Shown one piece after another: positions 13,001 to 37,585 of a stretch of DNA of 64,000 nt. Location: NCBI GenBank assembly GCA_030159075.1, contig BROG01000252.1, positions 248,001 to 312,000 of the forward strand, in the 5' to 3' direction. Below the pieces are notes generated by a model. It searched no databases, was not told the origin of the DNA, and worked only from the letters and a program-made list of their open reading frames with translations. Positions within the stretch are counted from its first letter, which is position 1, and each line of letters begins with the position of its first letter. The stretch comes from Atrina japonica (lineage: Eukaryota > Mollusca > Bivalvia > Pterioida > Pinnidae). The position numbers and the translations under genes are program-made.

Positions 13001-16000
13001 GGAGGGGGTCGGAGGGGGGGAGGGGGCGGGGGGGGATGGGTGGAGGGGGCGAGTGAGTGGGGGGGGAGGGGGGTAGGGGGGGGCTGGAGGGCGGGGGGGT
13101 GAGTCGCGGGGGGGGATGCGAGAGGGGGGGGATGTGAGGGGAGGGGGAGGGGGTTCGTCGGGGATGGTGTGTGGGCGAGGGGGGTGGGGGGGTGGGGTGG
13201 GGGCGGGTTGGAGGTGGGGGGGGGGATGAGGCGGGGGGAGCGGAGGGTGGGCCTCAGGGGGGTGGCAGGGGGGGAGGGGGGTAGGGGAAGCGGTGGATAG
13301 GGGCAGGCGGGGGGGGGAGGGTTGGGGGGGGAGGCTCAGGGGGGGGGGGGGGCGGGGCGGGGGGCGGGCGGGGGGGGGGGGGCGGGGTAGGGGGGGTCGC
13401 GGTGGGGGGGGGGGGGGGCGCGGGGGGGGAGGATGCGGTGGGGGGGGGGGTGGGGGTGGAGGGGGTGGTGGAGAGGGAGGGGAGGGGGGTGGGGGGGGGG
13501 TGTGGCGGGGGGTGGGGGAGGGGAGGGGGGGGGGGGGCGGCGGGGGGGTTGGGTCGGGGGGCGGCGAGAGTACGGGAGGGGGGGGTATGTTGGATATTAT
13601 AAATAGGGAGCCGGGGGCGCAGGACGCTCGAGAGGTGGGGGGAGGTGGGGGGGGGGGGGGGAGAGGGGTCGAGGGGGGCGGCGGGGAGGGGGGGGATGGG
13701 AGGCGCGCTGGGGGGGGGGGGGGCTGAATGACGGGGGGGGTGGGGGTGGGGTGAGACGCGTGCAGAGTCTGGCCGGCTGGGGGGGAGGGTGGGAGGTGGG
13801 GGGGGGGGGGGGTCTGGGAGGTAGGGGTGGGAGGGAGAGGGGGGGGGGGGAGGCGGTGGGTAGGGGGGGTCGGTGGGCGTGGGGGAGGGGGGGGGGGGGG
13901 TCAGTGGGGGGGGGGGTGGGGGCGGCGTCGCGAGGGGGTGGGGGAGGGAGAGGTGAGGGGGGGGGAGGGGGCGGTGGTGGGGTGGGGGGGGGTGGGGGGC
14001 GGGGGGGGGAGGGGAAAGGGGTGGGGGACGGGGGGAGGCGGGGGGGGGGGGGTGGGTGGGCGGCGGCGAGGGGGGGGGGGGGAGCAGGCGGAGAGGGGTG
14101 GGAGGAGGGCGGGGTGCGGGGGGGTGGGGGTGGGGGGGGGGAGGGGGGGGGAGGGGGGGGAGTGGGGGGAGAGGATGTGGAGGAGGGGTGGGGGCGGAGG
14201 GGGGGGGGGGGGGGGGGGGGGCGTGCGGGGGGGGGGGGGGAGGTGGGGGGGGTGGGGGGGTGGGGGGAGTGGGGGGGTGGTGGGGAGGGGGGCCAGGGAG
14301 GGGGGTTGGGAAAGGTGAAGTTGGAGGGGGGCGGGGTGGGGGGCTGGGGCGGGGGGTGGGCGGCGGGAGGGAGGAGTGGGGGGGGGGAGAGGGAGGTGGG
14401 GGGGGGGGGGGGGGTTGGGAGGGGGGGTGAGATGGGCAGGGGGGGGGGGGGGGGGGGGGGGGAAGGGGAGGTGGGGGGGGGGGGGGGGGAGGGTGGGGGG
14501 GGGGGTGTTGTGAGGGAGAAGGTGGGGTGGGGGGGTTGGACGGTCGGGGGCGGGGGGGGGTATAGCGTGGGGGGGGGGGGGGTGGCGGGGGGGCGGGGGG
14601 GGGGTGGCTAGGGAGGAGTGAGGGGGGTGGGGGGATGGCTGAGGGAGGGTGGGGCGGCGGGGGATCGGGGGGGGGGGGGGGGGGGGAGCGGGGAGGGGGA
14701 GGGGGGGGGGGGAAGGAGGGGGGCGGGGGGGGGCGGGGGTGGGGGTGGTGGGGTGGGGGGTACGGGGGGGGAGCGAGGAGGGGGTTGGGGGGGACGTGAT
14801 TGGGGGCGCGTGAGGGGGGAGGTGTGGGAGGATGGGGGGGTGGGGGGTGTGGAGGGGGTGGGAGGGGCGAGGGTGTCGGCGGGCGAGGGGCGGCGAGGGG
14901 GGGGGTCGGGGGGGGAGAGGGGGGGGGGGGGCGGGGGGGGGGGTCGAGGGGGGCGGTGGAGGGGGGGGGGGCGAGTTGGGGGTGGGAGTTCGGGGGGGGA
15001 GGGTGGGGGGAGTGGGGGGAAGGAGGGGATTGGGGGGAGGGGAGTAGCGTGGGAGGGGAGGCGGGGGGGGAGGGAGGCGGGACGGGGGGGGGGGGGGGTA
15101 GGGGGGGGGGGTGACGAGCGGAGCGCGGGGAGTGACGGGATAGAGGTTCTGCGGAGGGGAGGGCGGCGGGAGGGGGGGGTGGGTGGGGTGGTGAGGGGGG
15201 TGGGAGGGGTGGGTGAGAAGGGGGGGGTGGGCGGGCGGGACGGGAGGAGGGGGGGAGGGGGGGGGGGGGGTGGGGGGGGGGTGGGAGGGGGGTGTGGAGG
15301 GGGGGGGGGGGGGGAGGGGTGGGGTGGGGGGGGGGGGGAGCGGGGGGGGGGGAGGGGGGGGGGTGGGGGAGGAGGCTGACGGCGGGGGGGCGGGGGGTAG
15401 GGGAAGGGGAGAGATGGTGTGGGGGGGCGGTGGGGGCGCGGGGGGAGGGGGGGAGGGAGAGGGGGGGGTGGCGGGGCGGGGAGGGGGGGGGGGGGGGGGT
15501 GGGGGGGGGGGGGGGGGGAGGGGGGGGTGCGGGGACGGGGGGGGAGGGAGGGTGATGGGGGGGGGGCTGAGCCAGAGCGTGTGGCGAGGTTACAATTGGG
15601 GGGGGGGGTGGGGGGGGTGGGGGGGGGCGTGGGGGGGGGAGTGGGGGGGAGGGCGCGCGCCGGGGGCGGGAGGGGGGGAGTTGGCGAGGGGGGCGGGGGA
15701 GCACCATGGAGGAAGGGGGGGATGGGAGAGGGGGGGGGGGGGGGGGAGGGGGGGGGGGGGCCGGGTGGGGGGATAGGGGGGGGGGGGGGGGGGGGGAGAG
15801 GCGTGTGAGCGGGGAGGGCGGGTGCGGAGGGGGCATCGCGGGGTAAGGGGGGGGGGTGGGGAGCGCAGGATGGGGCGGGGATGGTGAGGGGCCGAGTTAG
15901 GCGGGGAGTGCGGGGGCGGGGGTGAGTGGGGGGGGGAGGGTAGGGAGGGCCGGGATAGGTGGGGGGGGGGGGGGTGGGAGGTGGGGGGGGGGAGTGGGGG

Positions 16001-17671
16001 GGGGGGGTGAGGGGGGGGGGAGGGGGGGGGGATGGGGGGGGATCGGGGGGGGCGGGGGGGGCGCAGAGGGGGGGTGGAGGGGGGGGGAGGGGTCAGGTGG
16101 GGCGGGTGGGGAGTGAGGGGGGGGCGGGAGGGGGGGGGGGTGGGGCGGGGGGTGAGGGGGGGAGGGGGGGGAGGGTGGGGGGGGTGGTGCGGAGAGGGGG
16201 GGAGCCTGGTGTGGGGGCGGGGGGAGGTGGCGTGGGGAGGGGGGGGGGGGCAGGGCGGGGGGGCTGGGGGTTTCTGGCGGGTGTTGGCGGGTGGGCCGGC
16301 GGGAGGGAGGGAGGAGGGGGGGGGGGGGGGGGGGGGGGGGCGGAGGGGGGGGGGTTAGGGCAGGGGAATGGGGTTGGTTGGGGACAGTTGGGGGTCCGGG
16401 CGGGCGGGGGGGGAGTTGGGAGAGGGGGGGGGGGGAGGGGGATGGGGTTGTGCGTCAGGGCGCGGGGGTGGGGGGGGGGGGGAGGGGGGGGTGGGGGCGC
16501 GGGTAAGGGAGGGGGGGGGGGGGGCGAGGGGGGGGGTGGGGGTGGGGGGGGGGGGGTGGGTGGGGGGGGGGTGGGTGAGGGTGGGGGGGGGCGGGGGGGG
16601 GGGGGGAGGGGGGGGCGGGGGGGAGGGGGCGGGTGGGGAGGGGCGGGGGCGGGGGGGGGGGGGGGGACCGGTAGAGGCGGGGAAGGGGGGGTGAGGGGGG
16701 GGGTGGGCGGGGGGGAGGGCCGGGGGGGAGGAAGGGGAGGCGTAGGGAGGGGGTGTGGCGGGGGGGGGGGGTGCGGGGGGTGGGGGGGGGGTGGGGGGAG
16801 GGTGGGTGGGAGAGTGGCTAGGGGGGTGGGGGGGGGGGCCCCGGGTGGGGGGCGGGGGGGGTGCGGGGGGGGGGGGGGAGGGCAGGGCATGGGAGAGGGG
16901 GGGGGTGTGTTGGGGCGTAGGATGGGGGGAGGGGGGGGGATGGCGGGGGGGTTTTGGGGGGTGGGGTGGGGGGTGGCGTTGGTGGGGAGTGGGGGGAGGG
17001 GGTGTAGGCGGGGGCGGGTGGGGGGGGGGGAGGTGAGTGGGGCGGGGGGTTGGTGGGGGGGTGGAGGGGGGGGGGGCGGGGGGGGGGGGGGGAGGGGGGG
17101 TGGGGGGGGGGGGGGGGTGGGAGCGTGGGGGGGGGGGGGGAGGGGGGTGGGGGGGGCGATTGGGGTGCGACAGGGCGGAGTGGGGTGATGGGGCGGGGGG
17201 AGGTGGAGGGGGGGGGGGCGGGGGGGGAGGCGGGGGGTGGGAGAGGGGGGGAGAGGGGGGGGGCGGCGGGGGGGGTGAGGGGGGGGAAGAGGGGGCGGAG
17301 GGGTCGGGAGAGGGGGGGGGGGGGGTGGCAGCAGGGCGCGGGGCGAGGAGGGGAGGGGGATCGGGCGGGGTGCTGGGGGGTGGTTGGGGGGGGGGGCAGG
17401 GGGGCGCCGGGGGGGAGGGCGGGGGGAGGGGGGGGGGGAGGGGAGTGGGGGGGGGGGGTGGTGAGGGGGTCGTGGTGGCGGGGGGGAGGGGGGGGGAGGA
17501 GCGGGGGGGGGGGGGGGGGGGGGAGGGGGGAAGGTGGGGGCGGGGGGAGGGGGGGGGGGGGGGGAGGGGGTGAGGAGGGATGAGCGTCAGTGGGAGTGTG
17601 GGGGGGTGGTGAGGTGGAAGGGAAAGGGGGGGCGGGGCGGGGGGGGAGGGGTGGGAGAGGGATGCGGGGGG

Positions 17672-17704
<33 letters not shown>

Positions 17705-20700
17705 GAAAGGGGGGGGGGGGGGTAGAGGGGGCGGGGGAGGGGGGGTGGAGCGGGAGGGGGAGGGGGGCTGGGGGGGGGGGGGCGGGGGGAGCTGGGGGAG
17801 GAACGGGCGGGAGCGGTGGCGGGGGGCGATGGGGGGGACGGTGTTGCCGGGCGGGGGCCGGGCGGGGTGGGAGGGGGGGAGGGGGGAGGGGGGGGGACAG
17901 GGGGGAGGCGTGGGGGGGGGGGGCGGCGGTGGGGCGGGCGGGGGGGGTGGGGTAGGGCTAGGTGGGGTGGCGGGGGGGGGGCGGGGACGGGCCGGGGATC
18001 GGAGTGGGGGAGGGGGGTGGGCCGGGGGGGGGGGGGGGGGGCGGGATGGGGTGGCGGGGGGGGGGGGGGGGGAGGCGGGGCGGGAGGGGGATGTGGAGGG
18101 GGTCGCGGGGGGGAGGGTTGGGGGGGGGGTAGGGGGCGGGGGGAGGGGGGGCGGGGGTGGGGGGCGGGCGGGCGGGGGGGGGGGGGAGGGTGGGGGGTGA
18201 GGCGAGGGGCGCGGGGGGGGGGGGGGTGGGGAGGGAAGGATGGGGGGGGGCGGGGGGGTGGACAGGTCGTGGGGTGGGAGGGAGGCGGCGTGAGGGGGGG
18301 GTGGGGGGGGGGGGGGGGGTGGGGGTGGAAGCGAGTGGGGGGGGGGGGAGTGGTGGGGGGCGGGGGGGGGGGAGGGTGGGGGGGGGGGGGTGTGGGGGGG
18401 GGGGATGGCGGGGGGGTGGGGGGGGGGGGGGAGGCGGGGGGGGGGGTGTAGGTGGGCTGGGGGGGGGGGGGTGGGGGGGGGGAGTTGGGAGGGGGGGTCG
18501 GGATAGTGGGGGGGAGGGGGGGACGTTAGGGGGATGTGGGGCGAAGGGGGGAGGCGGGGCGGGTGGGGGGTGGGGGGGGGCAGGGGGGGGGGTGGGGGGG
18601 GGGGGGGGGGGTGGGCGGGGTAGGGATGTGGGGGGGGGATGGGGGGGGTGAGATGCGTTGGCGCGGGGCGTGTGCGGGGGGGGGGGAGGGGAACGGGGGT
18701 GGGGAGGGAGGCTGAGGGGGCGGGGGGGGGCGGGGGGACGGGGGGGGGGGATGGGGATGGGGAGGGGGGGGCGAGGCGCGGGGGGGGGGTGGTGGGGGGG
18801 GAGGGGTGGGGGCGGGGGGAGTTGTGAGTGGGGGGGGGGGGTGTCGGGGGAGGATGGGGGGGGGGGGAGGGGGCGGGGGAGGGGGGGGGGGGGGTGGGTG
18901 GGAGGGGGGGGGGGGGGGTGGGGGGTGGGGGGAGGGGGGAGGAGGGGGGGGGGGAGGGGCGGTTGGGGGGGGGGGGGGGGGGGGGGGTGGGGCGGGGGGA
19001 GGGCGGCGGGGCGGGGGGGTCGGGCGAATGCAGGGGGGTGGGGGTGGGGTGGGGGGGGGGTGAAGGCGGGGGTGGGGTGGGGTGCGGGGAGGGGCGGTAC
19101 GGCGGGGGGGGGGTGGCGGGGAGGGGTAGGAGGGAGGAGGATGGAGGGGGGGAGGAGTCCGGTGTGGGGAGGGGGGGGGTGTGGGGGGGGGGGAGGTGTC
19201 GGGCGGGCGGGGGGGGGGAGAGGCAGTGGGGCGGAGGCGTGGGGGCGGGTGAGGGTTGGGGGGGGGGTAGGTCGGGGGGGGGGTGGGGGGGGCGAGGGGG
19301 GGGAGGGGGAGGGGGGGGAGCGGGGTACTGGGTGGAGAGGGGAAGGGCGGGAGGGGGGGGGGTTGGGGTAGGAGTGGCGAGAGGGAGAAGGGGGGAGTGG
19401 GATAGCGGGGGGTGGGGGGGAGGGGGAGGGGAGGAGAGTGTTGCGGGGGGAGGAGGGGGGGGGGGAGGGGCGGGGTAGGGGCGGGGGGGGGGGGGAAGGA
19501 GGTTTCGGGAGGGGGGGGGGGGGAGGGGGGGGGGGAGGGGTGGGGGGGGGGGGTGGGGGGTGGGGCGGGGGGAGGGAGGGGTGATGGAGGGGGAGGGGGG
19601 GGGTGGGGGGTAGGGGTGGGGGGGGAAGCGGGGAGGAGGGGGGGGGGGAGGGGGGGGGGGGGGGGGGGGTGAGGAGGGGTAGGGGCGGAGGGCGGGGTGG
19701 TCGGCGTGGGGGTGGGGGGGGAGATTGGGGGGCGGGGCGGGGCTGGGGGGGGGGAGGCGAGGGTCGGACGGGGGCGGGGGGCGGGGACCGGGAGGGGGAG
19801 AGGGCGGGCGGGGTGGCGGGGGCCAGGGCGGGCTGGAGATGGCGGGGTGGGGGGGGGGGGAGGGCGGGGGAGAGGGGGAGTTGGGGGGGGGGGGGGAAGT
19901 AGGGAGCAGGTGAGTTGCCGGGCGGGGGGTGAGGGAGGGTGGGGGTGGGGTGGGGGGGGGGGGGGGCAGGGGGGGGGGGAGAGGAGGGGGAGGGGGGGAT
20001 GTTGGGAGTGGGGGGGGGGGGGGGGGTGAGGGGAGGGTGCTGTGGGGGGAGGGGTGAGGACGTTGGGGGGGGGGGGATGGGCGGGGGGGGGGGGGGGGCG
20101 AGGGGGGGAGGGGGGGAGGGGGGGGGGGGGGGGGGCGCGAGGGAGGGGGCTGAGTGGGGTAGTGGAGCAGGGGCGCGGGGGGTGGGGGTGGGGGGGGTCT
20201 CGGGGGGTGGGCAGGGAGGTGTGTGCGGAGGCGGAGGGGTGGGGGAGGTGGGAGGGGGGGGGGAGGGGGCACGGAGGGGCGGGGGGGAGAGGTGGGGAGT
20301 CGGGGTGAGAGGGGGGGTTGAGCGGGGGAGTGGAGGGCGTGCGGGAGGAGGGGGGGGCGGTGAGTGTGGGAGAGAGGCGGAGAGTGCGGGGCTGGAGGTG
20401 AGGGGAGGGAGGGGGGCGGGGGGAGGGTCGGGGGGGGGGGGGGGGGTGTAGAGGGAGTGGGGGAGGGTGCGGAGGACGGGGCAGGGGGGCGCCGGGGAGG
20501 GGCGGGCAGGGAGGGGGGGGGGGGGGTGGGAGCGTGGGGGGGGAGCTGGTGGGGGGGGGGGGGGGAGGTGGGGATGAGGGGGCGGGGGTGGTGGGGTGGG
20601 GGGGGGGTGTGGAGGGGGGCGGGGGAGGGAGGGGGTGGGGGGGGGGGATGGGTGGGGTGGGGGGGGAGGGGGGGGGGGGGCGGGCTAGGGGGGGGGGGGG

Positions 20701-22600
20701 GTGGGGGGGGGGAGGCGCGGGGGGGGTGGGGGGGGCGGTAGCGGGGGGTGCGGGGGCGGGGTGAAGAGGGTGACTGACGGGGGGGGGGGGGGCAGGTGGC
20801 GAGAGGGGGGGGAGGGGGGGAATGAAGGAGGGGTGGGGGGGCGGTGGGGAGCGGGGGGGGCGCCGAGGGGGGGGGGGGGGGTGGGGGGGGGGGAGGGGAG
20901 GTGTGGTGGCGGTGGGGGTTGGGGGGAGGAGGAGGAGGGGCGGGGGGGGGGGGCGGGGGGGTCGGGGGGGAGGGTGGGGTGTGGGCTGGAAGGGGTGGGG
21001 GGGGGGGGGGACGGAAGGTAGAAGAGGGGGGGGAGGGGTGTAGAGGGTTGGGGGAGCGTCGGGGGGAGGCGGGAGGGGGAGTGTAGCGGTGCGGTGAGGT
21101 GGTGGGGGGGGGGGCCGGGGAGGTGGGTGGGGGAGACGGGGGTGGGGGAAGGGGGGGAGGTGGGGCGTCGGGGGGGGCGTGGGTGGGGGTAGGAGGTGGG
21201 GGGGGGGGGGTGAGGGGGAAGGGGGACGAGGGGCGGGGGCGGGGAAGGGGGGGGGGGGGGGGGGGAAGGGGGGCGCGAGGCGGGAGGGGGGGGGAGGGGG
21301 GGGGGCGGGGTCGTTCGGGGCGAGGATGGGGGGGGGGGGGGGCGGGGGGGTGGGCGAGGGTGGGGTGGGAGGGTGGTGAGGGGGGGGGGGGAGGGTGGGT
21401 GGGTGGGTGGTGGGGGGGGCGGGGGGGGTGGTGGGTGAGCGGGGTGGGGGGGGGGAGGCGAGTGGGGTGGGGGGCGGGCGGGGAGAGGTTGGGGAAGGGC
21501 GGCGGCGTAGGGGAGGGGGGAGGAGGGGGGGGGAGTGGGGTGTCGGTGGGAGGGAGGGAGGGGGGGCGGGGGAAGGGGGGGGTGGGGGAGAGGGGGATGT
21601 GGGCTGGTGGAAGGGGGGGGGAGGGGGGGGAGGGGGGAGGGGGGGGGGCACCGCATGGGGGGGGTGAGGGGTTGGTGCGGGGGGGGGGGGGGTGGGGGGG
21701 GCGCGGGGGGGGGTGGTGAGATGGGAGGGGGTGTTGCGGAGGGGTGTGGAGGGGGCCGCTAGGCGGGGGTTGGGGAGGGGGGGGGGGGCATGGCAGGGGG
21801 GGGGGGGGGGGGGGGGGGGGGGGGTGGGGAGGGGGGCTGGGGGGGGGGGGGGGGGGACGGGTAGGGTGGGGGGAGGGGGGGGGGGGATGGGGGGGGGGGT
21901 TGGGGGGGGAGCGGAGGGGGTGAGGGGAGGTGGGGGGGAGGAGAGGGAGGTGGGGTAGAATGGGGAGGGGAGAGGGGGGGCGGGGAGGGGGGGGGCGGGT
22001 GGCGGAGGGGAGGAGGGGGAGGGGGAGGGGGGGGGCGGAAGGCGAGGTGGCGGCGGCGCCGGGGAGGTTGGGATGAGTGGGGGGGGGGGGTGGCGGGGGG
22101 GGGGGCGGAGTGGGGGGAGGGCGGGAGGGGAGGGAGGGGGGGTGGGGGCGGGGGCGGGGAGGGGGATGGGGCGGGGGGGGGGGGGGGGGGGGGGGGGAGG
22201 GCCGCGAGGTGGGCCGGCGATGGAGAGGAGGGGGTGGGGAGGGGGGGTGTGCGGGGGGGGAGGGGGGGGGGGGATGTGGGGATAGGCGGGAGGGGGGGGG
22301 GTAGGGGGCGGGGGGGTGGGAGTGGGGGGGGGTGGGGGGGGGAGGGGGAGGAGGGGGGGGTGGGGGGGGGTGGGGGGTAGGGGGGGGAGTGATGGGTTGG
22401 GTTGGGGCCGGAGGGTGGGAGTGGGTGTGGAGGGGTGTTAGGGGGGGGGGGGCGGGGAAGGGGGGGTTGGGGATGCGGTCGGGGGGGGGGGGGGGCGGCG
22501 GAGGGGGGAGGGGGGGGGGCGAGGGGGGGGGGGTTTTGGGGGGGTGCGGTAGGGGCGCGGCGGGGGGGGGCGGGGGGGGAGGGGAGGCGAGGGGGGAGGT

Positions 22601-22634
<34 letters not shown>

Positions 22635-23868
22635 GAGGAGGGGGGTGAGGGCGGGGTGAGGGGAGCTGTGGGGGGAGGGGTGGGAGGAGCGCTGGAGAGC
22701 GGGGGGAGGGGGGGGTGGGCGGCGGGTGGAGGGGCGCGGGAGCGGACGGGAGGGGAATGCGGGGCGGGGTGGTGGGGGAGGGGCGGCGGGGGGCTGAGAG
22801 TGGGGGGGTTGGGGGGGGGGCGGGGGGGGGGGTGGGATGCGTGGGGGAGGGGCGGGGGGGGGGGGGGGAGGGAGGGGAGGAAGAGGGGGCGGGGTGGGGG
22901 GGAGGGGGGGAGGGGGGCGCTGTCGAGGGGCGATGGGCGGGGGCGCGAGGGTGGGGAGTTGGGGAGGGGGGGTGGGCGGAGGGGGTGCGCGAGGGAGGCT
23001 GGGAGGGGGGGGAGGGGGGACGGGGGGGGGGGGTGAGGAGGGGGGGATCGGGGGGGGGGGGGGGTTGGGGTGTGAGGGGGGGAAGGGTTGGGGGGGGGCG
23101 GGGCGGGGGGGTGGTGGCGAGGGGGGTGGGGGAAGGGGGTGGGCGAGGGGGGAGTGGGGCGGGGAGGGGGGTGGGGGTGGGAGAGAGGGGGGAGGTGGGG
23201 GAGGGGCGGAGGGCGGTGGGGAGAGGTGGGGGGGGGCTGGGGGGGGGCCGGGGGGGGAGGGGGGGAGAGAGGGGGGAGGGTGGGCGACCGCCGTGGTGGG
23301 GGGGAGTGGAAGGGGGTCGGGGGGGGGTGGGGGGGGGGGGGGGGGTTGGCGGTCGGGGGTGAATGGGGTTGGGGGGGGGGCGGGGGGGCCAGGGTCGTAG
23401 CGGGGGGAAGGGAGGGGGGGTGGGGGGGGTGGTGGGTGGGGGGGCGGTGCGAGGAGGCGGCGGGTGGGAGCGGGGGGAGCGGGGGCGGACGGTGGAGGGG
23501 CGGGGGGGGGGGGGGGGGGGGGAGGGCGGAGGGGAGGGGGCGGGGGGTGGGGCGAGTAGGGGTGGGGTAGGAGGGCGGGGGGGGGTGGAGGGGAGGGCGG
23601 GATGGTGGTGGGGGGGAGGGTCGGGAGGGGGGGTGGGGGGGGGGGGGGGGGGGTGGGGGGGGTCGGGGGGTGTGGGGGGCGGGAGGGGGGGGGAAGGGGT
23701 AGGGGGGTGGGAGGGGGAGAGACGGCCTGGTGGGGGGGCGAGGGCGGGAGGTGAGGGGCGGGTGGTGGTGGAGGGGGGCAGGGGGGGGTGGGGGGGCGTG
23801 GGGGGGGGAGGGGGGGGGGGGGTTGGGGAGGGGGGCGGTGGCGTGGGGGGGGGGCGGGGGGGGGGTGG
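4290..23868. other. ~19.6-kb G-homopolymer-like tract, probable artefact
   Basis: Almost every base on the + strand is G, with scattered single A, T and C. I find no repeat period, no unit structure and no C-rich counterpart. The right boundary is sharp (…gggggtgg then catagctctgac). Frames thousands of codons long exist on both strands only because stop codons need A and T: the minus strand reads Pro/Ser/Thr/His-rich and the plus strand Gly/Arg/Trp/Glu-rich. None has a start context, splice signals or domain order. The tract sits upstream of a septin exon, in what should be an intron. I interpret it as loss-of-signal basecalling or consensus error. A real G-rich expansion is possible but would be unprecedented in length and lack of order. 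Confidence 0.8.
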
Positions 23869-23890
23869 CATAGCTCTGACTAGAATTGGT

Positions 23891-24060
23891 ACAGTAGAAT
23901 TTGTCTTGAGAGACCATCCCATTTGCCACTCTAATATGGTCTCTCTCAAAAGAGGTTTGATTGAAAGGATAATTTAACCAAGTGGTTTTCAGAAGTGATT
24001 TTCCATGAAAGTGGTTTTTCAGTACTGGTTCTCCTTTACCACTATTTGACGAGAATCGGT
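23891..24060 (+). mobile_element. Partial MITE of the TACAGT/gagaccacc family
   Basis: Begins tacagtagaatttgtcttga followed by gagaccatccc, matching the 5' ends of the elements at 32,551 and 35,984. An internal ggtctctctcaaaagagg and a later gaaagtggtttttcagtact continue the family pattern. The expected 3' terminus ending in actgta is not clear, so the copy is truncated or diverged. It begins only about 20 bp after the G tract ends. Confidence 0.55.
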
Positions 24061-24155
24061 TTCCAGCTAGTATGAATTTTAATGTCACATCTCGGATCAC
24101 TTTATACAGTATTATGTGTGCTCTTTAAGTTTCAGTATTCTTCTTTCCTTTTCAG

Positions 24156-36553
<12,398 letters not shown>

Positions 36554-37250
36554 ATTGGTGATGAGTATTAATGGAAGGGACCTGATCGTTTTAATCAAAA
36601 GACAATACAGACAGTAAATAGCAGAGAACTGCTTAATAATATAGAAGTTGCCTCTTGTCAGCTGTGCCATAGACGCTACAGAATCTGCTGGAATCTGGTT
36701 TTAGAAAGCTGAAATTGACGACCATCCACAGTCACATGAAATATGCAAATGTCCATATGGTGACTCCCAAAGAAATAGTTTGAAATTTGATCCATTGTCA
36801 GAGGCCTTCCTGCTATCTTGTGAAGATATTGACAATACCCAGCCATATTGAATGTTTACTGACAACAAGAAAAAAAATTATATAATTAGTTTCTACACTT
36901 AAAAGATTTCAGTTTGGCTGTAATCAATTTCAGTTTGGCTGTTATAACTTTGATATCTACAGGTACTAGAAACAGCAGCATAATAAAGTAAAACAGATCT
37001 GAACAGGACAGGGAAATTTCTTCACTTGCCTGTTATTTTGTGTGTAGGTCAACTATGATTTCATTCATTGTAAGTTTTCAGTGTAATATATTCTTACTAA
37101 ATATTCAATACCTTTGTATATTCCTAACATTATATACATTTAATGTGTGTTGTTACCTATTACAGCAAATTAATGAAAATCAATCACTGTTTCTCCTATC
37201 TCTGGTTATTCAGGGCTCTTTTCAATAAATATTTTTGTTTGGTTCTCAAA
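36554..37250 (+). other. Septin 3' UTR, probable
   Basis: Directly follows the septin stop codon. An AATAAA hexamer lies at 37,224-37,229 with T/G-rich sequence after it, a plausible first cleavage site. Further AATAAA motifs occur near 39,227, 39,640 and 41,168, so longer 3' UTR forms cannot be excluded. No other gene is seen before 42,559. Confidence 0.5.
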
Positions 37251-37337
37251 ATATAGAAACTATAAGAATTGAACAGTACATGCAATGGTGATTGTTTCAC
37301 TTGACTGCAAATTTATATTTATTGAATGTTGATTTTA

Positions 37338-37585
37338 ACTGGATGTAGAAAATGAAAAGAAAAAACAACAATAGTCATATCATCCCATAAGGGTCATTCA
37401 AAGGAGAGGTCAGTAGTGGTCTTTCAGGGTTCAACATTAAGGTTTGTCCAGTAGTGCGGGACTGGATGTAGAAAATGAAAAGAAAAAACAACAGTAGTCA
37501 TGTCATCCCATAAGGGTCATTCAAAGGAGAGGTCAGTAGTGGTCTTTCAGGGTTCAACATTAAGGTTTGTCCAGTAGTGCGGGAC
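37338..37585. repeat. 123-bp direct tandem duplication
   Basis: Two adjacent copies start actggatgtagaaaatgaaa (37,338 and 37,461) and end ccagtagtgcggg. I count two mismatches (aacaatag/aacagtag and catatcat/catgtcat). The near-identity points to a recent duplication or an unresolved assembly overlap. Confidence 0.9.

Noticed and set aside
4600..23868. Telomeric, rDNA-spacer or CRISPR-like interpretation of the G tract
   Set aside because: No TTAGGG or other unit, no spacer and repeat alternation, and no periodicity visible.
16355..24100. 2,581-codon proline-rich minus-strand frame
   Set aside because: It exists only because the complementary strand of the G tract is nearly all C. It crosses the tract boundary, has no domain order, and overlaps equally long frames in other phases.
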